A stretch of DNA of 64,000 nucleotides from Nocardia sp. NBC_00416 (GTDB taxonomy: Bacteria; Actinomycetota; Actinomycetes; Mycobacteriales; Mycobacteriaceae), in contig NZ_CP107932.1 in NCBI RefSeq assembly GCF_036032445.1, positions 4,776,501 to 4,840,500 on the forward strand. The letters are read 5' to 3'. The notes beneath the pieces were generated by a model, which saw only the letters and a program-made list of their open reading frames with translations, was not told where the DNA came from and ran no database searches. Shown here in pieces: positions 51,120 to 59,480 of this stretch (position 1 is the first letter of the stretch; every line of letters starts with the position of its first letter). A program made the position numbers and the translations under genes.

Positions 51120-53018
51120 TCAGCGCCTGGTCCGGCGAATGCCCAGGACCGCCGCCGCGACCACGGCGAGGACGACGACGACCCCGGCGGCGATCGCTGC
51201 CCAGATCACCGGCGATATCCCGGCCTCGTCGCCCGCGTCGGCCGCCTGCGCGGTCCCGTCCGGCGCGCTGCGCGATTTCCCGTCCGCACCGAACACCGAG
51301 TCGCCACCGGTGCTGTCCTGGTAGCGCGGCCCGGGCTCCGGGTCGCCGGTGACGTCGACTTCCAATTCCACCGGGACAGGTCCGACCGTGCGCTCGCCGT
51401 TGAGGGTCGGGCTGAGTTTGACCGCGATGTAATACCAGCCCGCCAATGCCTGGTTCGCGATATCGCCATCGGATTCCTCCCGATTGGCATAGCGGATCGG
51501 AACGGTCGCCATCGCGGGGTCATTGGCCGGGAGGATGTTCTCGGTGCCGTTGTAGGAGGTGAAATCGGTGTCGAGTTTCACCCGATAGGGCGAGTAGAGC
51601 GTCGTCCAGGCATTCGAGAGGTTGTCGACACCGCGCAACGGGCTCGCACCGAACCGCACCCGGTACGCCAGCCCTTGGCCCCAGTCGAGCTTCACCCGAT
51701 AGAAGACGTACTCGCCGCGCTGCAACGTATCCGAGTATCGACCGGTGCCGGGTAGCTCGGCCGCGACATTGAACGACCCGCCGCCGACCACCGGCGCGGG
51801 CGCCCCGCTCGGCTCGGTGAATGTCACCGGGGTGGGTTCGGCCGCCGCGCCGGGGTCGGCGACACCGGGCTCCAGACCGACCGATACTTCCATCGGCAGC
51901 TCCGCCGGTGCGTCGTCGGCGACGGTGACCCATTCCAGCGAGAAGTAGTAGCGTCCCCCGCCCTTGCACTTATCAGTGCTCTGGCTCCCGGTTTCGGCTT
52001 CGGCCGCCCCCGCCCACGCGCTCCCGACCGTCAGGGTAACCCCATCGGAGGAGCTGGTGGACGCGTCGTACTCATAGGCGTAGCAGTCCTGGCCGTCGGT
52101 GCCGTAGACGTGCAGATCGAGTTGATTGTTCGAACGCTCGGTGCCATAGACACGCGGAAACGACACCGTGCCGCCGAAATACGCGGTCGCGCCGTCGGGC
52201 ACGTCGACCGCGTAATACCGCGGCTTCTTCCCTTCCAGCACGTCCACGTACTGCCCCGGTGTGGCGGCCGGGGCGTCCCGGTAGGTCGGTGTGCCCGTGA
52301 TCGGAGTACCCGTGGCGGCATAGTTGCGCAGCGCGACGGCGCTGACGCGCGGCAGTACCTGTTCGAGCGTCTTACCGTCGACGGCATCGGTGTAGGTGCC
52401 GCCGGTGCTCTGGGCGATACAGGTCAATTGCGCCCGGGAGGGATCGTCGACACCGAACCCGATCGCGTGCACGACGATCTCGTTGCCCTGCGCGCTGAGT
52501 TCTCGTGCGACGTCACAGGGGTCCGGCGGCGCGCAGGTGTCCAGCCCGTCGGAGACCAGCACGATCGAGCGTGGACCCTGCTGCGGCAATGCCGCGGCCG
52601 CGGCCCGCAACGAGGCGCCGATCGGGGTGTAGCCGCGCGGCACGATCTGGTCGGCCGCGGCGGTCAGCGCCGGCTTGTCGATGGTCTCGGCGGGTTGCAG
52701 TACCTTCACGTCCTGGCATCCCGCGGCCATTTCCGCATCCGAGGAACCCGTCGCGGTGCCGTATACGGTGAGGCCGACCTTCGACGCGTCCGGCGCCGCC
52801 GCCACGAAGGTGCGCACGGCGTTCTTGGCCGCGTCCATCTTCGTGCCACCGGTGGGATCGGCGGCCAGCATCGAACCCGACGCGTCCAGTACGAGCATGG
52901 TCGGCGCGTACTCGGTCGCCGGTTCCGGACCTTGCTGAGCCAGCGCGGGCATCGCACCCGGCACGAGGCCGATCACCCCCACCACCGCCGCGACCAGGAC
53001 TCTCTTCACCATCGACAC
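51120..53018 (-). CDS. Secreted von Willebrand factor A protein with C-terminal anchor
   Basis: The product has about 632 residues. A signal peptide (VLVAAVVGVIGLVPGAMPALAQQ) leads to a VWA domain with the MIDAS motif MLVLDASGSMLAADPTG (DxSxS) and IVLVSDGLDTCAPPDPC. A long beta-rich outer region follows, and a final membrane helix (VIWAAIAAGVVVVLAVVAAA) with a basic tail anchors it. Metal-dependent protein binding at the cell surface is the family role; the partner is unknown. GTG 53018 has GGAGG 9 nt upstream and is preferred to the ATG at 53012. Confidence 0.88.
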   Translation of the reverse strand: MSMVKRVLVAAVVGVIGLVPGAMPALAQQGPEPATEYAPTMLVLDASGSMLAADPTGGTKMDAAKNAVRTFVAAAPDASKVGLTVYGTATGSSDAEMAAGCQDVKVLQPAETIDKPALTAAADQIVPRGYTPIGASLRAAAAALPQQGPRSIVLVSDGLDTCAPPDPCDVARELSAQGNEIVVHAIGFGVDDPSRAQLTCIAQSTGGTYTDAVDGKTLEQVLPRVSAVALRNYAATGTPITGTPTYRDAPAATPGQYVDVLEGKKPRYYAVDVPDGATAYFGGTVSFPRVYGTERSNNQLDLHVYGTDGQDCYAYEYDASTSSSDGVTLTVGSAWAGAAEAETGSQSTDKCKGGGRYYFSLEWVTVADDAPAELPMEVSVGLEPGVADPGAAAEPTPVTFTEPSGAPAPVVGGGSFNVAAELPGTGRYSDTLQRGEYVFYRVKLDWGQGLAYRVRFGASPLRGVDNLSNAWTTLYSPYRVKLDTDFTSYNGTENILPANDPAMATVPIRYANREESDGDIANQALAGWYYIAVKLSPTLNGERTVGPVPVELEVDVTGDPEPGPRYQDSTGGDSVFGADGKSRSAPDGTAQAADAGDEAGISPVIWAAIAAGVVVVLAVVAAAVLGIRRTRR

Positions 53019-53285
53019 GCTGCCGGACCTCCATCCAGGACCGTCACGTCCGGCACAACGTGACCGATCGGACCCTACGGGAAGTTCCATCTGTACCGCC
53101 ACATGTGGGAAATCCCCGGTAACGGCCACTCTCCCGGCGGCATGTCGCCGGGCCGTCGTTGTCTCGCCGGCGGGCTGTGAGAACCGCATCGGATTGCGGT
53201 GTGGGCCAGAGCAACAGCTGATCACGAACAGCGACCGCACTCGACGCCCGCGGTTTTCCGGTGCGAGATCCGGGCGTCCGGGGCG

Positions 53286-53774
53286 CTACTTCCGATCGGT
53301 GCGGTCTCGACCCGTGTCGAAGCGTGCCGGTACCTCGGCGCGGGCGGTGTCGAACAGATCGGCACACCGGGTGAGCAGCCGGCACAGGGTCTCCCGCTCG
53401 GCGTCGGAGAACCCGTCCCCGACGGATCGTTCCACCGCGATCGCGCGTGCGTCGGCATCGCCCATCACCGATTCGCCTTTCGCGGTGAGCCGCGTTTCCA
53501 GCATGTTCCGGTGCCACGGGTGGGGTGTGCGTTCGATCAGACCGCGGTCGACCAGGTTGGTCAGCACCGTGTTCATGGTCGGCGGGGTCACCCCGCACAG
53601 CCGTGCCAGCGCCGCGGCCGAGATGCCGGGGTTGTCGCTGAGGAACAGCAGTGCCGCGTACTGCGCCTCGGTGACGCCGATCGGTTTGAGCGCGGCGCTC
53701 TTGGCCGCGATTCGCGCTTGTTCGGCACGTTTGACATACGAACCGATTCGCTCCTCGGCGGGCATGGACGTCAT
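53286..53774 (-). CDS. MarR-family transcriptional regulator
   Basis: The product has 162 residues. The winged helix region reads GVTEAQYAALLFLSDNPGIS, AAALARLCGVTPPTMNTVLT, NLVDRGLIERTPHPWHRNML and ETRLTAKGESVMGDADARAI, a standard MarR pattern. The C-terminal dimer helix follows. It is divergent from the SMP-30-like lipoprotein gene, and repeated TTAGA/TCTAA half-sites lie in the gap, so it probably represses both itself and that gene. The ligand is unknown. Confidence 0.88.
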   Translation of the reverse strand: MTSMPAEERIGSYVKRAEQARIAAKSAALKPIGVTEAQYAALLFLSDNPGISAAALARLCGVTPPTMNTVLTNLVDRGLIERTPHPWHRNMLETRLTAKGESVMGDADARAIAVERSVGDGFSDAERETLCRLLTRCADLFDTARAEVPARFDTGRDRTDRK

Positions 53775-53820
53775 GCAGGCATCGTAACCACTCGCCAGAT
53801 AGTTAGAGCCTTGACGAGGG

Positions 53821-53837
53821 TTAGACCTCTAATCTAA
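53821..53837. promoter_or_regulatory. Candidate MarR operator
   Basis: TTAGA (53821) pairs with TCTAA at 53828 and again at 53833, with further TTAG words nearby (GTTAGAG near 53800, GTTAGCC near 53839). It lies in the gap between the divergent MarR and lipoprotein genes. Confidence 0.5.
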
Positions 53838-53894
53838 GTTAGCCAACACATCATGATGTTGCTTCGTATTTCTGGCTTCGAGAAAGGCCACAGC

Positions 53895-54899
53895 ATGCTC
53901 GACACCACCCATCGGCGCTGGTCCTCCGCGGTCCTCACGGTGGCCGCCGGCCTCGCGCTGGCCGGATGCTCCGGCGCGGAACCTTCCACGGCCACTCGGG
54001 TCGACACGGCGTTCGAACTTCCCGGGGAACGCGTATATCCCGAGGGCATCGCGGTGGATGAACGCACCGGCGCCTTCTATATCGGTTCATTCGCCGACGG
54101 CACCGTGTACCGGGCGACCTCAGGCGCCGACCGCGCCGAGGTCTTCCTGGCAGCCGGAACCGACGGTCGCCACACCGCGAACGGAGTGCGGGTGGACCCG
54201 GCCGGGCGGCTCTGGGTCATCGACTCCACCGCCGGTGTATCCGTCTATGACATCGACTCACGGCGGCTGCTGGCCCGGTTCGACGTCGCCGGTTCAGGAG
54301 ACCGGTTCGTCAACGACATCGCCCTCGGGGCCGACGGTACGGCCTATCTCACCGACAGCCGGCGACATCGCGTCTACCGGATCACACCCGGCGATCTGAC
54401 GCGCGCCATGGACGGGGACGGACACGGCCTACTGGATTCGTCCTTCGATCTCGCGTCCGCCCTGGAACCGCACGACCCGGCGGCCTACACACTCAACGGC
54501 ATCGTCGCCGACCCCGGTGGCGGCTACCTGCTCACCGTCGATTCCACCGGCGGCGATCTCTACCGCATCGATCTCACACCGAATTCCACTTCCCCGATCA
54601 CGAAGGTGGTCCTCAACGGCGGAGAACTCACCCTCGGCGACGGCCTGGAGCTGCGTGACGGCACGCTGTGGGCGGCCCACAACACCGGCGATACGGTCAC
54701 GCGCTGGACCCTGTCCGCCGACGGGTCCACCGCGACCCGGACCGCCGAGTACCACGACCAGACCCTCGACACCCCCACCACACTGGTCCACGATTCCGAG
54801 CGCACCCTCGTGGTCGCCTCACAATTCGACAAGGGCGGACCGCTCGGGCCCGGCGCACCGACCCCGCCCTTCCGGGTGCTGGCGCTGACCGGAATCTGA
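53895..54899 (+). CDS. SMP-30/gluconolactonase-like lipoprotein
   Basis: The product has 334 residues. A lipoprotein signal (VLTVAAGLALAGC, with lipobox LAGC) means the mature protein is tethered outside the membrane. The body is a beta-propeller of the SMP-30/NHL type: VYPEGIAVDERTGAFYIGSF, GVRVDPAGRLWVIDSTAG, VNDIALGADGTAYLTDSRRH, and TLNGIVADPGGGYLLTVDS. Such proteins are lactonases or sugar- and cofactor-binding propellers; activity is not certain. ATG 53895 has AGAAAGG 7-8 nt upstream, which decides it against the in-frame ATG at 53853. Confidence 0.86.
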   Translation: MLDTTHRRWSSAVLTVAAGLALAGCSGAEPSTATRVDTAFELPGERVYPEGIAVDERTGAFYIGSFADGTVYRATSGADRAEVFLAAGTDGRHTANGVRVDPAGRLWVIDSTAGVSVYDIDSRRLLARFDVAGSGDRFVNDIALGADGTAYLTDSRRHRVYRITPGDLTRAMDGDGHGLLDSSFDLASALEPHDPAAYTLNGIVADPGGGYLLTVDSTGGDLYRIDLTPNSTSPITKVVLNGGELTLGDGLELRDGTLWAAHNTGDTVTRWTLSADGSTATRTAEYHDQTLDTPTTLVHDSERTLVVASQFDKGGPLGPGAPTPPFRVLALTGI

Positions 54900-54930
54900 T
54901 CCCGCGAACGTCGCAACCGGCGGGACAACG

Positions 54931-54968
54931 CCGAAGGCCGGCCCACCTGACGGTGGACCGGCCTTCGG
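54931..54968. terminator. Bidirectional terminator between the lipoprotein gene and groEL2
   Basis: CCGAAGGCCGGCCCACC pairs with GGTGGACCGGCCTTCGG over a 4-nt loop with one mismatch. It lies 31 bp after the lipoprotein stop and 28 bp after the groEL2 stop, so it can serve both converging genes. Confidence 0.8.
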
Positions 54969-54996
54969 TTCGAAAAGAGGTGCCGGGAGGCGGGAC

Positions 54997-56622
54997 TCAG
55001 AAGTCCATGCCACCCATGCCGCCGGTCGGATCGGCCGGGGCGGCCGAGGCCTTCTCCGGCTTATCGGCGACAACGGCCTCGGTGGTGAGGAACAGGGCCG
55101 CGATGGAGGCCGCGTTCTGCAGGGCCGAACGGGTGACCTTGACCGGGTCGGCGACGCCGGCGGACAGCAGGTCCTCGTACTCGTTGGTCTGAGCGTTCAG
55201 ACCGCTGCCGGCGGGCAGGTTCGAAACCTTTTCCGCGACGACACCGGGCTCGAGGCCCGCGTTGAAGGCGATCTGCTTCAGCGGAGCCGACAGCGCCACG
55301 CGAACGATGTTCGCGCCGGTCGCCTCGTCACCCTCGAGCTTCAGATCATCCAGAGCCGGGGCAGCCTGCAGCAGGGCCACGCCGCCACCGGCGACGATGC
55401 CCTCTTCGACGGCGGCCTTCGCGTTGCGCACGGCATCTTCGATGCGGTGCTTGCGCTCCTTGAGCTCGACCTCGGTCGCGGCACCGGCCTTGATGACCGC
55501 AACACCGCCGGCCAGCTTGGCCAGACGCTCCTGCAGCTTCTCCCGGTCGTAGTCCGAATCCGAGTTCTCGATCTCGGTGCGGATCTGCGCCACGCGGCCC
55601 TGAATGGCCTCCGCGTCGCCCGCGCCCTCGACGATGGTGGTCTCGTCCTTGGTGACGACGACCTTGCGCGCCTGGCCGAGCAGCTCGATGCCGGCGGTCT
55701 CCAGGGAGAGGCCGACCTCTTCGCTGATGACCTCGCCACCGGTGAGGATGGCGATATCGGCGAGCTGGGCCTTGCGACGGTCACCGAAGCCCGGAGCCTT
55801 GACGGCGACGGACTTGAAGGTGCCGCGGATCTTGTTCACGACGAGGGTCGACAGGGCTTCGCCCTCGACGTCCTCGGCGATGATCAGCAGCGGCTTGCCG
55901 GCCTGGATGACCTTCTCCAGCAGCGGCAGCAGGTCCTTGACGGTGGAGACCTTCGAGCCGACCAGCAGCAGGTAGGGATCCTCGAGGACCGCTTCCTGAC
56001 GCTCGGGGTCGGTGACGAAGTAACCCGAGATGTAGCCCTTGTCGAAGCGCATACCCTCGGTGAGCTCCAGCGACAGACCGAAGGTCTGCGCCTCTTCGAC
56101 GGTGATGACGCCTTCTTTGCCGACCTTGTCCATGGCCTCGGCGATGAGCTCGCCGATGGACGGGTCACCCGCGGAGATACCGGCGGTGGCGGCGATCTGC
56201 TCTTTGGTCTCGACTTCCTTGGCGGTGCCGAGCAGAGCAGCGGTGACGGCCTCGACGGCCTTCTCGATGCCGCGCTTCAGACCCAACGGGTTCGCGCCGG
56301 CCGCAACATTGCGCAGACCCTCGCGCACCAGCGCCTGGGCGAGCACGGTGGCGGTGGTGGTGCCGTCGCCCGCGACATCGTCGGTCTTCTTGGCGACTTC
56401 CTTGACCAGCTCGGCGCCGATCTTCTCGTACGGGTCCTCCAGCTCGATCTCCTTGGCGATGGACACACCATCGTTGGTGATCGTGGGGGCGCCCCACTTC
56501 TTCTCGAGCACGACGTTGCGGCCCTTCGGCCCCAGCGTCACCTTGACCGCGTCGGCGAGGGCGTTCAGACCCCGCTCGAGGCCGCGACGGGCCTCTTCGT
56601 CATACGCAATTGTCTTGGCCAT
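54997..56622 (-). CDS. groEL2: Chaperonin GroEL2 (Hsp65)
   Basis: This 60-kDa chaperonin forms the folding cage with GroES. The 541-residue product begins AKTIAYDEEARRGLERGLNA and contains the ATP-binding VTLGPKGRNVVLEKKWGAPT and AGDGTTTATVLAQALVREGL. It ends in the GGMGGMDF tail typical of GroEL2 of actinobacteria. groES is not adjacent, as usual for the second chaperonin gene. Two CIRCE operators upstream imply HrcA repression with heat induction. Start ATG 56622 follows a GGAGG about 9 nt upstream. Confidence 0.98.
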   Translation of the reverse strand: MAKTIAYDEEARRGLERGLNALADAVKVTLGPKGRNVVLEKKWGAPTITNDGVSIAKEIELEDPYEKIGAELVKEVAKKTDDVAGDGTTTATVLAQALVREGLRNVAAGANPLGLKRGIEKAVEAVTAALLGTAKEVETKEQIAATAGISAGDPSIGELIAEAMDKVGKEGVITVEEAQTFGLSLELTEGMRFDKGYISGYFVTDPERQEAVLEDPYLLLVGSKVSTVKDLLPLLEKVIQAGKPLLIIAEDVEGEALSTLVVNKIRGTFKSVAVKAPGFGDRRKAQLADIAILTGGEVISEEVGLSLETAGIELLGQARKVVVTKDETTIVEGAGDAEAIQGRVAQIRTEIENSDSDYDREKLQERLAKLAGGVAVIKAGAATEVELKERKHRIEDAVRNAKAAVEEGIVAGGGVALLQAAPALDDLKLEGDEATGANIVRVALSAPLKQIAFNAGLEPGVVAEKVSNLPAGSGLNAQTNEYEDLLSAGVADPVKVTRSALQNAASIAALFLTTEAVVADKPEKASAAPADPTGGMGGMDF

Positions 56623-56765
56623 TGCGGTGAGATCCTCCAAGTAATGAGGCTGACACACAGGATGACCGCATTGTCGGGCCACCCTTTAGCTACGCTTGTG
56701 GCCAGGCTCGGTGCCCGCGACGGACGACCAGGGGTGTCGTGGTACCCGATCTCACCGTCCCGACC

Positions 56766-56790
56766 TGGCACTCACCGATCGGGAGTGCCA
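56766..56790. promoter_or_regulatory. CIRCE element (HrcA operator), distal to its partner
   Basis: TGGCACTC-N9-GAGTGCCA is a perfect inverted repeat matching the CIRCE consensus TTAGCACTC-N9-GAGTGCTAA in its core and spacing. It lies about 145 bp upstream of the groEL2 start. Confidence 0.9.
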
Positions 56791-56798
56791 AGCCATTT

Positions 56799-56825
56799 TT
56801 AGCACTCGCCGGTGCCGAGTGCAAG
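56799..56825. promoter_or_regulatory. Second CIRCE element
   Basis: TTAGCACTC-N9-GAGTGCAAG matches the consensus with one change in the right arm. It sits 8 bp beyond the first CIRCE, farther from groEL2. Confidence 0.9.
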
Positions 56826-56831
56826 GTCGGT

Positions 56832-57009
56832 GTTTATTGCGCCGCCTTCGGCGGCGCGGGTCGGGGCCCTCGCCAACCCCGGGCTGTGCTTATTTGCGCC
56901 GCCTACGGCGGCGCGGGTCGGGGCCCTCGCCAACCCCGGTTCTTCACTCCGCCGCTCAGTCGCTGCGCTCCTTCGCTCTGTCGCTCCAGAACCGGGGCGG
57001 GCCCCGACC
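56832..57009. repeat. Dispersed 94-bp inverted repeat, copy E with an extra partial copy
   Basis: A truncated unit (about 56832-56880, head GCGCCGCCTTCGGCGGCGC plus left arm) is followed by a complete unit. In the latter, GGTCGGGGCCC (56916-56926) pairs with GGGCCCCGACC (56999-57009), and the inner arms CCCCGGTTCT/AGAACCGGGG and the CGCT-rich loop are identical to the copy at 10208-10301. Confidence 0.8.
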
Positions 57010-57321
57010 ACGAACGGTGACCATCCGGAGAAGGCGAAAGGTGAGTGCTGACGCGCCCCCTCGATCACCTGAGGAGGATTACATCAATGTCAGTGCTCGA
57101 TGAACCTCGGTGAGCCATTCGATATCCGTGGGGGGGAAGGTCGCAACCGGGGTTCCGATGATCTCGGGGTCGCCGACCTCCGGACGGCTGACCGTCACAC
57201 GCTTCGCTTCCCCGCTCCGTCGCTCCAGAACCCGGGCAGGCCCGACCATGGGGCAAACAATCCGGGGGGATAGGTGCAGGTTTCGAGGCTTCTCGTCCAC
57301 GCCGGAAGCGGCGCCGGAGAT
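57010..57321. other. Non-coding stretch with another repeat fragment
   Basis: No supported gene. GTCGCTCCAGAACCCGGGC with GGCCCGACCATGGGG (about 57222-57253) is a decayed right arm of the dispersed repeat. GGTGACCATCCGGAG (57015) and similar words also follow the copy at 10208, showing that homology extends past the palindrome. Confidence 0.45.
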
Positions 57322-57615
57322 TCAGAGGCTGTCGGTGACCCGTAGGGCAAGGGCGAGAAAGGCATCCGCGCGCCGCTCCTCCGGCGTCCGGGGCTCCCCC
57401 TCGTCGATCGTGACGAATTCGGCATCGTGCAGCAGCAACTCCGCTTCGACCCGCATGATGGCGCGAATGAACGGCGGCGCGACTTCCGGCGGTAGGTCGC
57501 CGTTGACCACATAACTCCCGTCCGACAGGGATTCGGTGGAGACATAGGTCAGTGCGCGCAGCAGATCGTCCCGGTGCTCACCGGCCACCAGGTCGGAGTC
57601 CGTTTCATCCGCCAT
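57322..57615 (-). CDS. Hypothetical small acidic protein
   Basis: The product has 97 residues and is soluble and acidic, with no signal or membrane segment. Segments DLLRALTYVSTESLSDGSYV, NGDLPPEVAPPFIRAIMRVE and AELLLHDAEFVTIDEGE suggest an alpha/beta fold followed by a C-terminal helix (ADAFLALALRVTDSL). I recognise no family. Codon usage is typical of its neighbours, and it fills the gap between groEL2 and the Clp-N gene. Its start codon and Shine-Dalgarno are not strongly supported. Confidence 0.6.
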   Translation of the reverse strand: MADETDSDLVAGEHRDDLLRALTYVSTESLSDGSYVVNGDLPPEVAPPFIRAIMRVEAELLLHDAEFVTIDEGEPRTPEERRADAFLALALRVTDSL

Positions 57616-57725
57616 TGCTATAGATTACCGGGACTCGGGCGCCTGTCGGGCGCACCGAAGCCTTCGCCAGTGGTGACACGGCCGCGCCGGGCGCAGGACC
57701 CGGCCCGCAGCGGGAGGTCGCGCGG

Positions 57726-57751
57726 CCGCGGAGCCCTCGAGAGCTCCGCGG
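57726..57751 (-). terminator. Terminator of the Clp-N/HTH gene
   Basis: CCGCGGAGC pairs with GCTCCGCGG over an 8-nt loop, 6 bp beyond the stop of the gene at 57758. Confidence 0.65.
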
Positions 57752-57757
57752 TCTTTC

Positions 57758-58525
57758 TCATTCCTTCGCGGCGACGATCTGCTGCAGTATCTCGACGAGC
57801 CGGGCCTCGAGGGCATCCTTGCGCAGTCCGGCGGCGGTCAGGATTCCCGAGCCGTTCTCCTGCTCCAGCAGCGCGAGCAGGATGTGCTCGGTGCCGATGT
57901 AGTTGTGACCCAGGCGCAGCGCTTCACGGAAAGTCAGTTCCAGCGCCTTCTTGGCGTCGGCGCCGAAGGGGACCAGACCGCTCATCTTCCGGGCGGCGGT
58001 CGCGGCCGCGAGATCCTCCGGCGTGATCGCCGCGCCCGGCTCCGCCCCCGCGGCGGCGACCGCCGCGTTCCCCAGATCCGCCGTGGAGACGCCCTGATCG
58101 ACGATCAACCGCACAGCCAGGCTGTCGCCCTCGCTGAGCAGACCCAGCACCAGATGAGCGAGGGAGATCTCGGCGCTGCCGCTGCCGTTGGCGGCCTCCT
58201 GCGCGGCCACCACCACCACCCGAGCGCGCTCGGTGAATTTTCCGAAGCCCGCGTTCGGGTCCATCTCGGCGGCGGGATCCCCCGGCGGTTTGGGCACGAA
58301 TCGCTTCTGCGCCGCCTGCTTGCTGACGCCCATACTCGTGCCGATCTCGGTCCAGGAAGCACCGGAACGTCGGGCCTGGTCGACGAAATGCCCGATCAGA
58401 TGGTCGGCCAACTCGCCGAGATGGCCCGCGGTCACCACCGCGTCGGCGAGTTGTTCCAGCGCATTGTCGGGCCGGGCCTTCTTGATGACCTCGATGAGGT
58501 CGTCCAAACGTACTGGTGAAGTCAT
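57758..58525 (-). CDS. Clp N-domain protein with N-terminal helix-turn-helix
   Basis: The product has 255 residues. The first 80 include a helix-turn-helix-like segment (ASWTEIGTSMGVSKQAAQKR). Residues 95-250 carry two Clp N-terminal repeats: FTERARVVVVAAQEAANGSG with ISLAHLVLGLLSEGD, then ALELTFREALRLGHNYIGTE with HILLALLEQENGSG. In ClpA/C these repeats bind adaptors or substrates; here there is no ATPase domain. A DNA-binding stress sensor that reads misfolded protein or a ligand through the Clp-N fold is plausible. A 33-bp palindrome covers its own start codon. Confidence 0.8.
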   Translation of the reverse strand: MTSPVRLDDLIEVIKKARPDNALEQLADAVVTAGHLGELADHLIGHFVDQARRSGASWTEIGTSMGVSKQAAQKRFVPKPPGDPAAEMDPNAGFGKFTERARVVVVAAQEAANGSGSAEISLAHLVLGLLSEGDSLAVRLIVDQGVSTADLGNAAVAAAGAEPGAAITPEDLAAATAARKMSGLVPFGADAKKALELTFREALRLGHNYIGTEHILLALLEQENGSGILTAAGLRKDALEARLVEILQQIVAAKE

Positions 58526-58573
58526 GCGTCAACTATAGGTTGACGCATGACTATCGTCAACCAGTGGTTGACG
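58520..58573. promoter_or_regulatory. Two palindromic operators over the start of the Clp-N/HTH gene
   Basis: AGTCATGCGTCAAC-TATAG-GTTGACGCATGACT (58520-58552) has perfect 14-bp arms and includes the ATG at 58525-58523. CGTCAACC-AGT-GGTTGACG (58555-58573) is a second perfect dyad. Both are built from inverted GTCAAC half-sites. Confidence 0.75.
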
Positions 58574-58583
58574 CTGGGAGGTT

Positions 58584-59480
58584 CTAGTTCCGACCGCCGG
58601 GACGGCGCAACCGCAGCCGCGAATCGCCCCGCACCACCGGCCGCCTGATCTCCGGGCGGCGCAGCACCGGCAACCGGCGATCGGCCCGGCGCTGAGCGCG
58701 CCGCTCGGCCGGTTTGTACTGCCAGGTCTCGGGCCGGGCGGCCACCCAGCGCTGCGAATACCAGGCGAACGGGATATGCCCCAGATACAGCACGATCAAC
58801 ACCAGCAGCAGCACGATCGGGTAGGTGATGAGCGCGGCCCCGGCCAGCGCCACCAGCACCAGCAGCCCGGCGGCGGCCTGCGGGGCCACCGATACCGATT
58901 TCATGGCCAAGGTGGGAATTGTGCTCACACAGAGCGCTGCGGCGAAGACGGTCCAGGCCGCGACTACCGGGAAACTCGTCCACCAACCGGATCCGAACTG
59001 CACTTGCAGCGCGATCGGGGCCATCGCGATGAGCGCGCCGGCAGGCGCCGGGACCCCCACGAAGTACTCGCGTGCCCAGTCGGGCCGGGTGTCGTCGTCC
59101 AGCAGGGTGTTGAACCGGGCCAGGCGCAGCACGATGCTCACCGCGAACAACAACGCGACGATCCAGCCCGAGCCGCTGCTCTCGCCGTCGAACAGCACCA
59201 CGTACAGCACCAGCGCCGGCGCCACCCCGAAGGAGATGGCATCGGAAAGCGAATCCAGTTCCGCGCCGATCTTGGTGGTCGCCGACAGCAACCGGGCCAG
59301 CCGGCCGTCGAGCGTATCCAGCACCGCGGCGGCACCGATCATGGCGAGCGCGATCTCCAGTTCGCCCTCCAAGCCGAACTTCACCGCGGACAGCCCCGAG
59401 CACAACGCCAGGATCGTGACGATACTGGGCAGCAACCGGATCGACCGGCGCCGCCTCCCCTCGATGACCTGCTCCATCAC
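58584..59480 (-). CDS. pssA: CDP-diacylglycerol-serine O-phosphatidyltransferase
   Basis: PssA makes phosphatidylserine from CDP-diacylglycerol and serine in the membrane. The 298-residue product has several membrane helices and the CDP-alcohol phosphotransferase motif. This reads DTLDGRLARLLSATTKIGAE followed by LDSLSDAISFGVAPAL, giving DGxxAR, then G, D and D at the usual spacings. The C-terminal 60 residues are basic and look cytoplasmic. Its start overlaps the psd stop as ATGA (59477-59480), so the two successive enzymes of phosphatidylethanolamine synthesis are coupled. Confidence 0.94.
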   Translation of the reverse strand: MMEQVIEGRRRRSIRLLPSIVTILALCSGLSAVKFGLEGELEIALAMIGAAAVLDTLDGRLARLLSATTKIGAELDSLSDAISFGVAPALVLYVVLFDGESSGSGWIVALLFAVSIVLRLARFNTLLDDDTRPDWAREYFVGVPAPAGALIAMAPIALQVQFGSGWWTSFPVVAAWTVFAAALCVSTIPTLAMKSVSVAPQAAAGLLVLVALAGAALITYPIVLLLVLIVLYLGHIPFAWYSQRWVAARPETWQYKPAERRAQRRADRRLPVLRRPEIRRPVVRGDSRLRLRRPGGRN

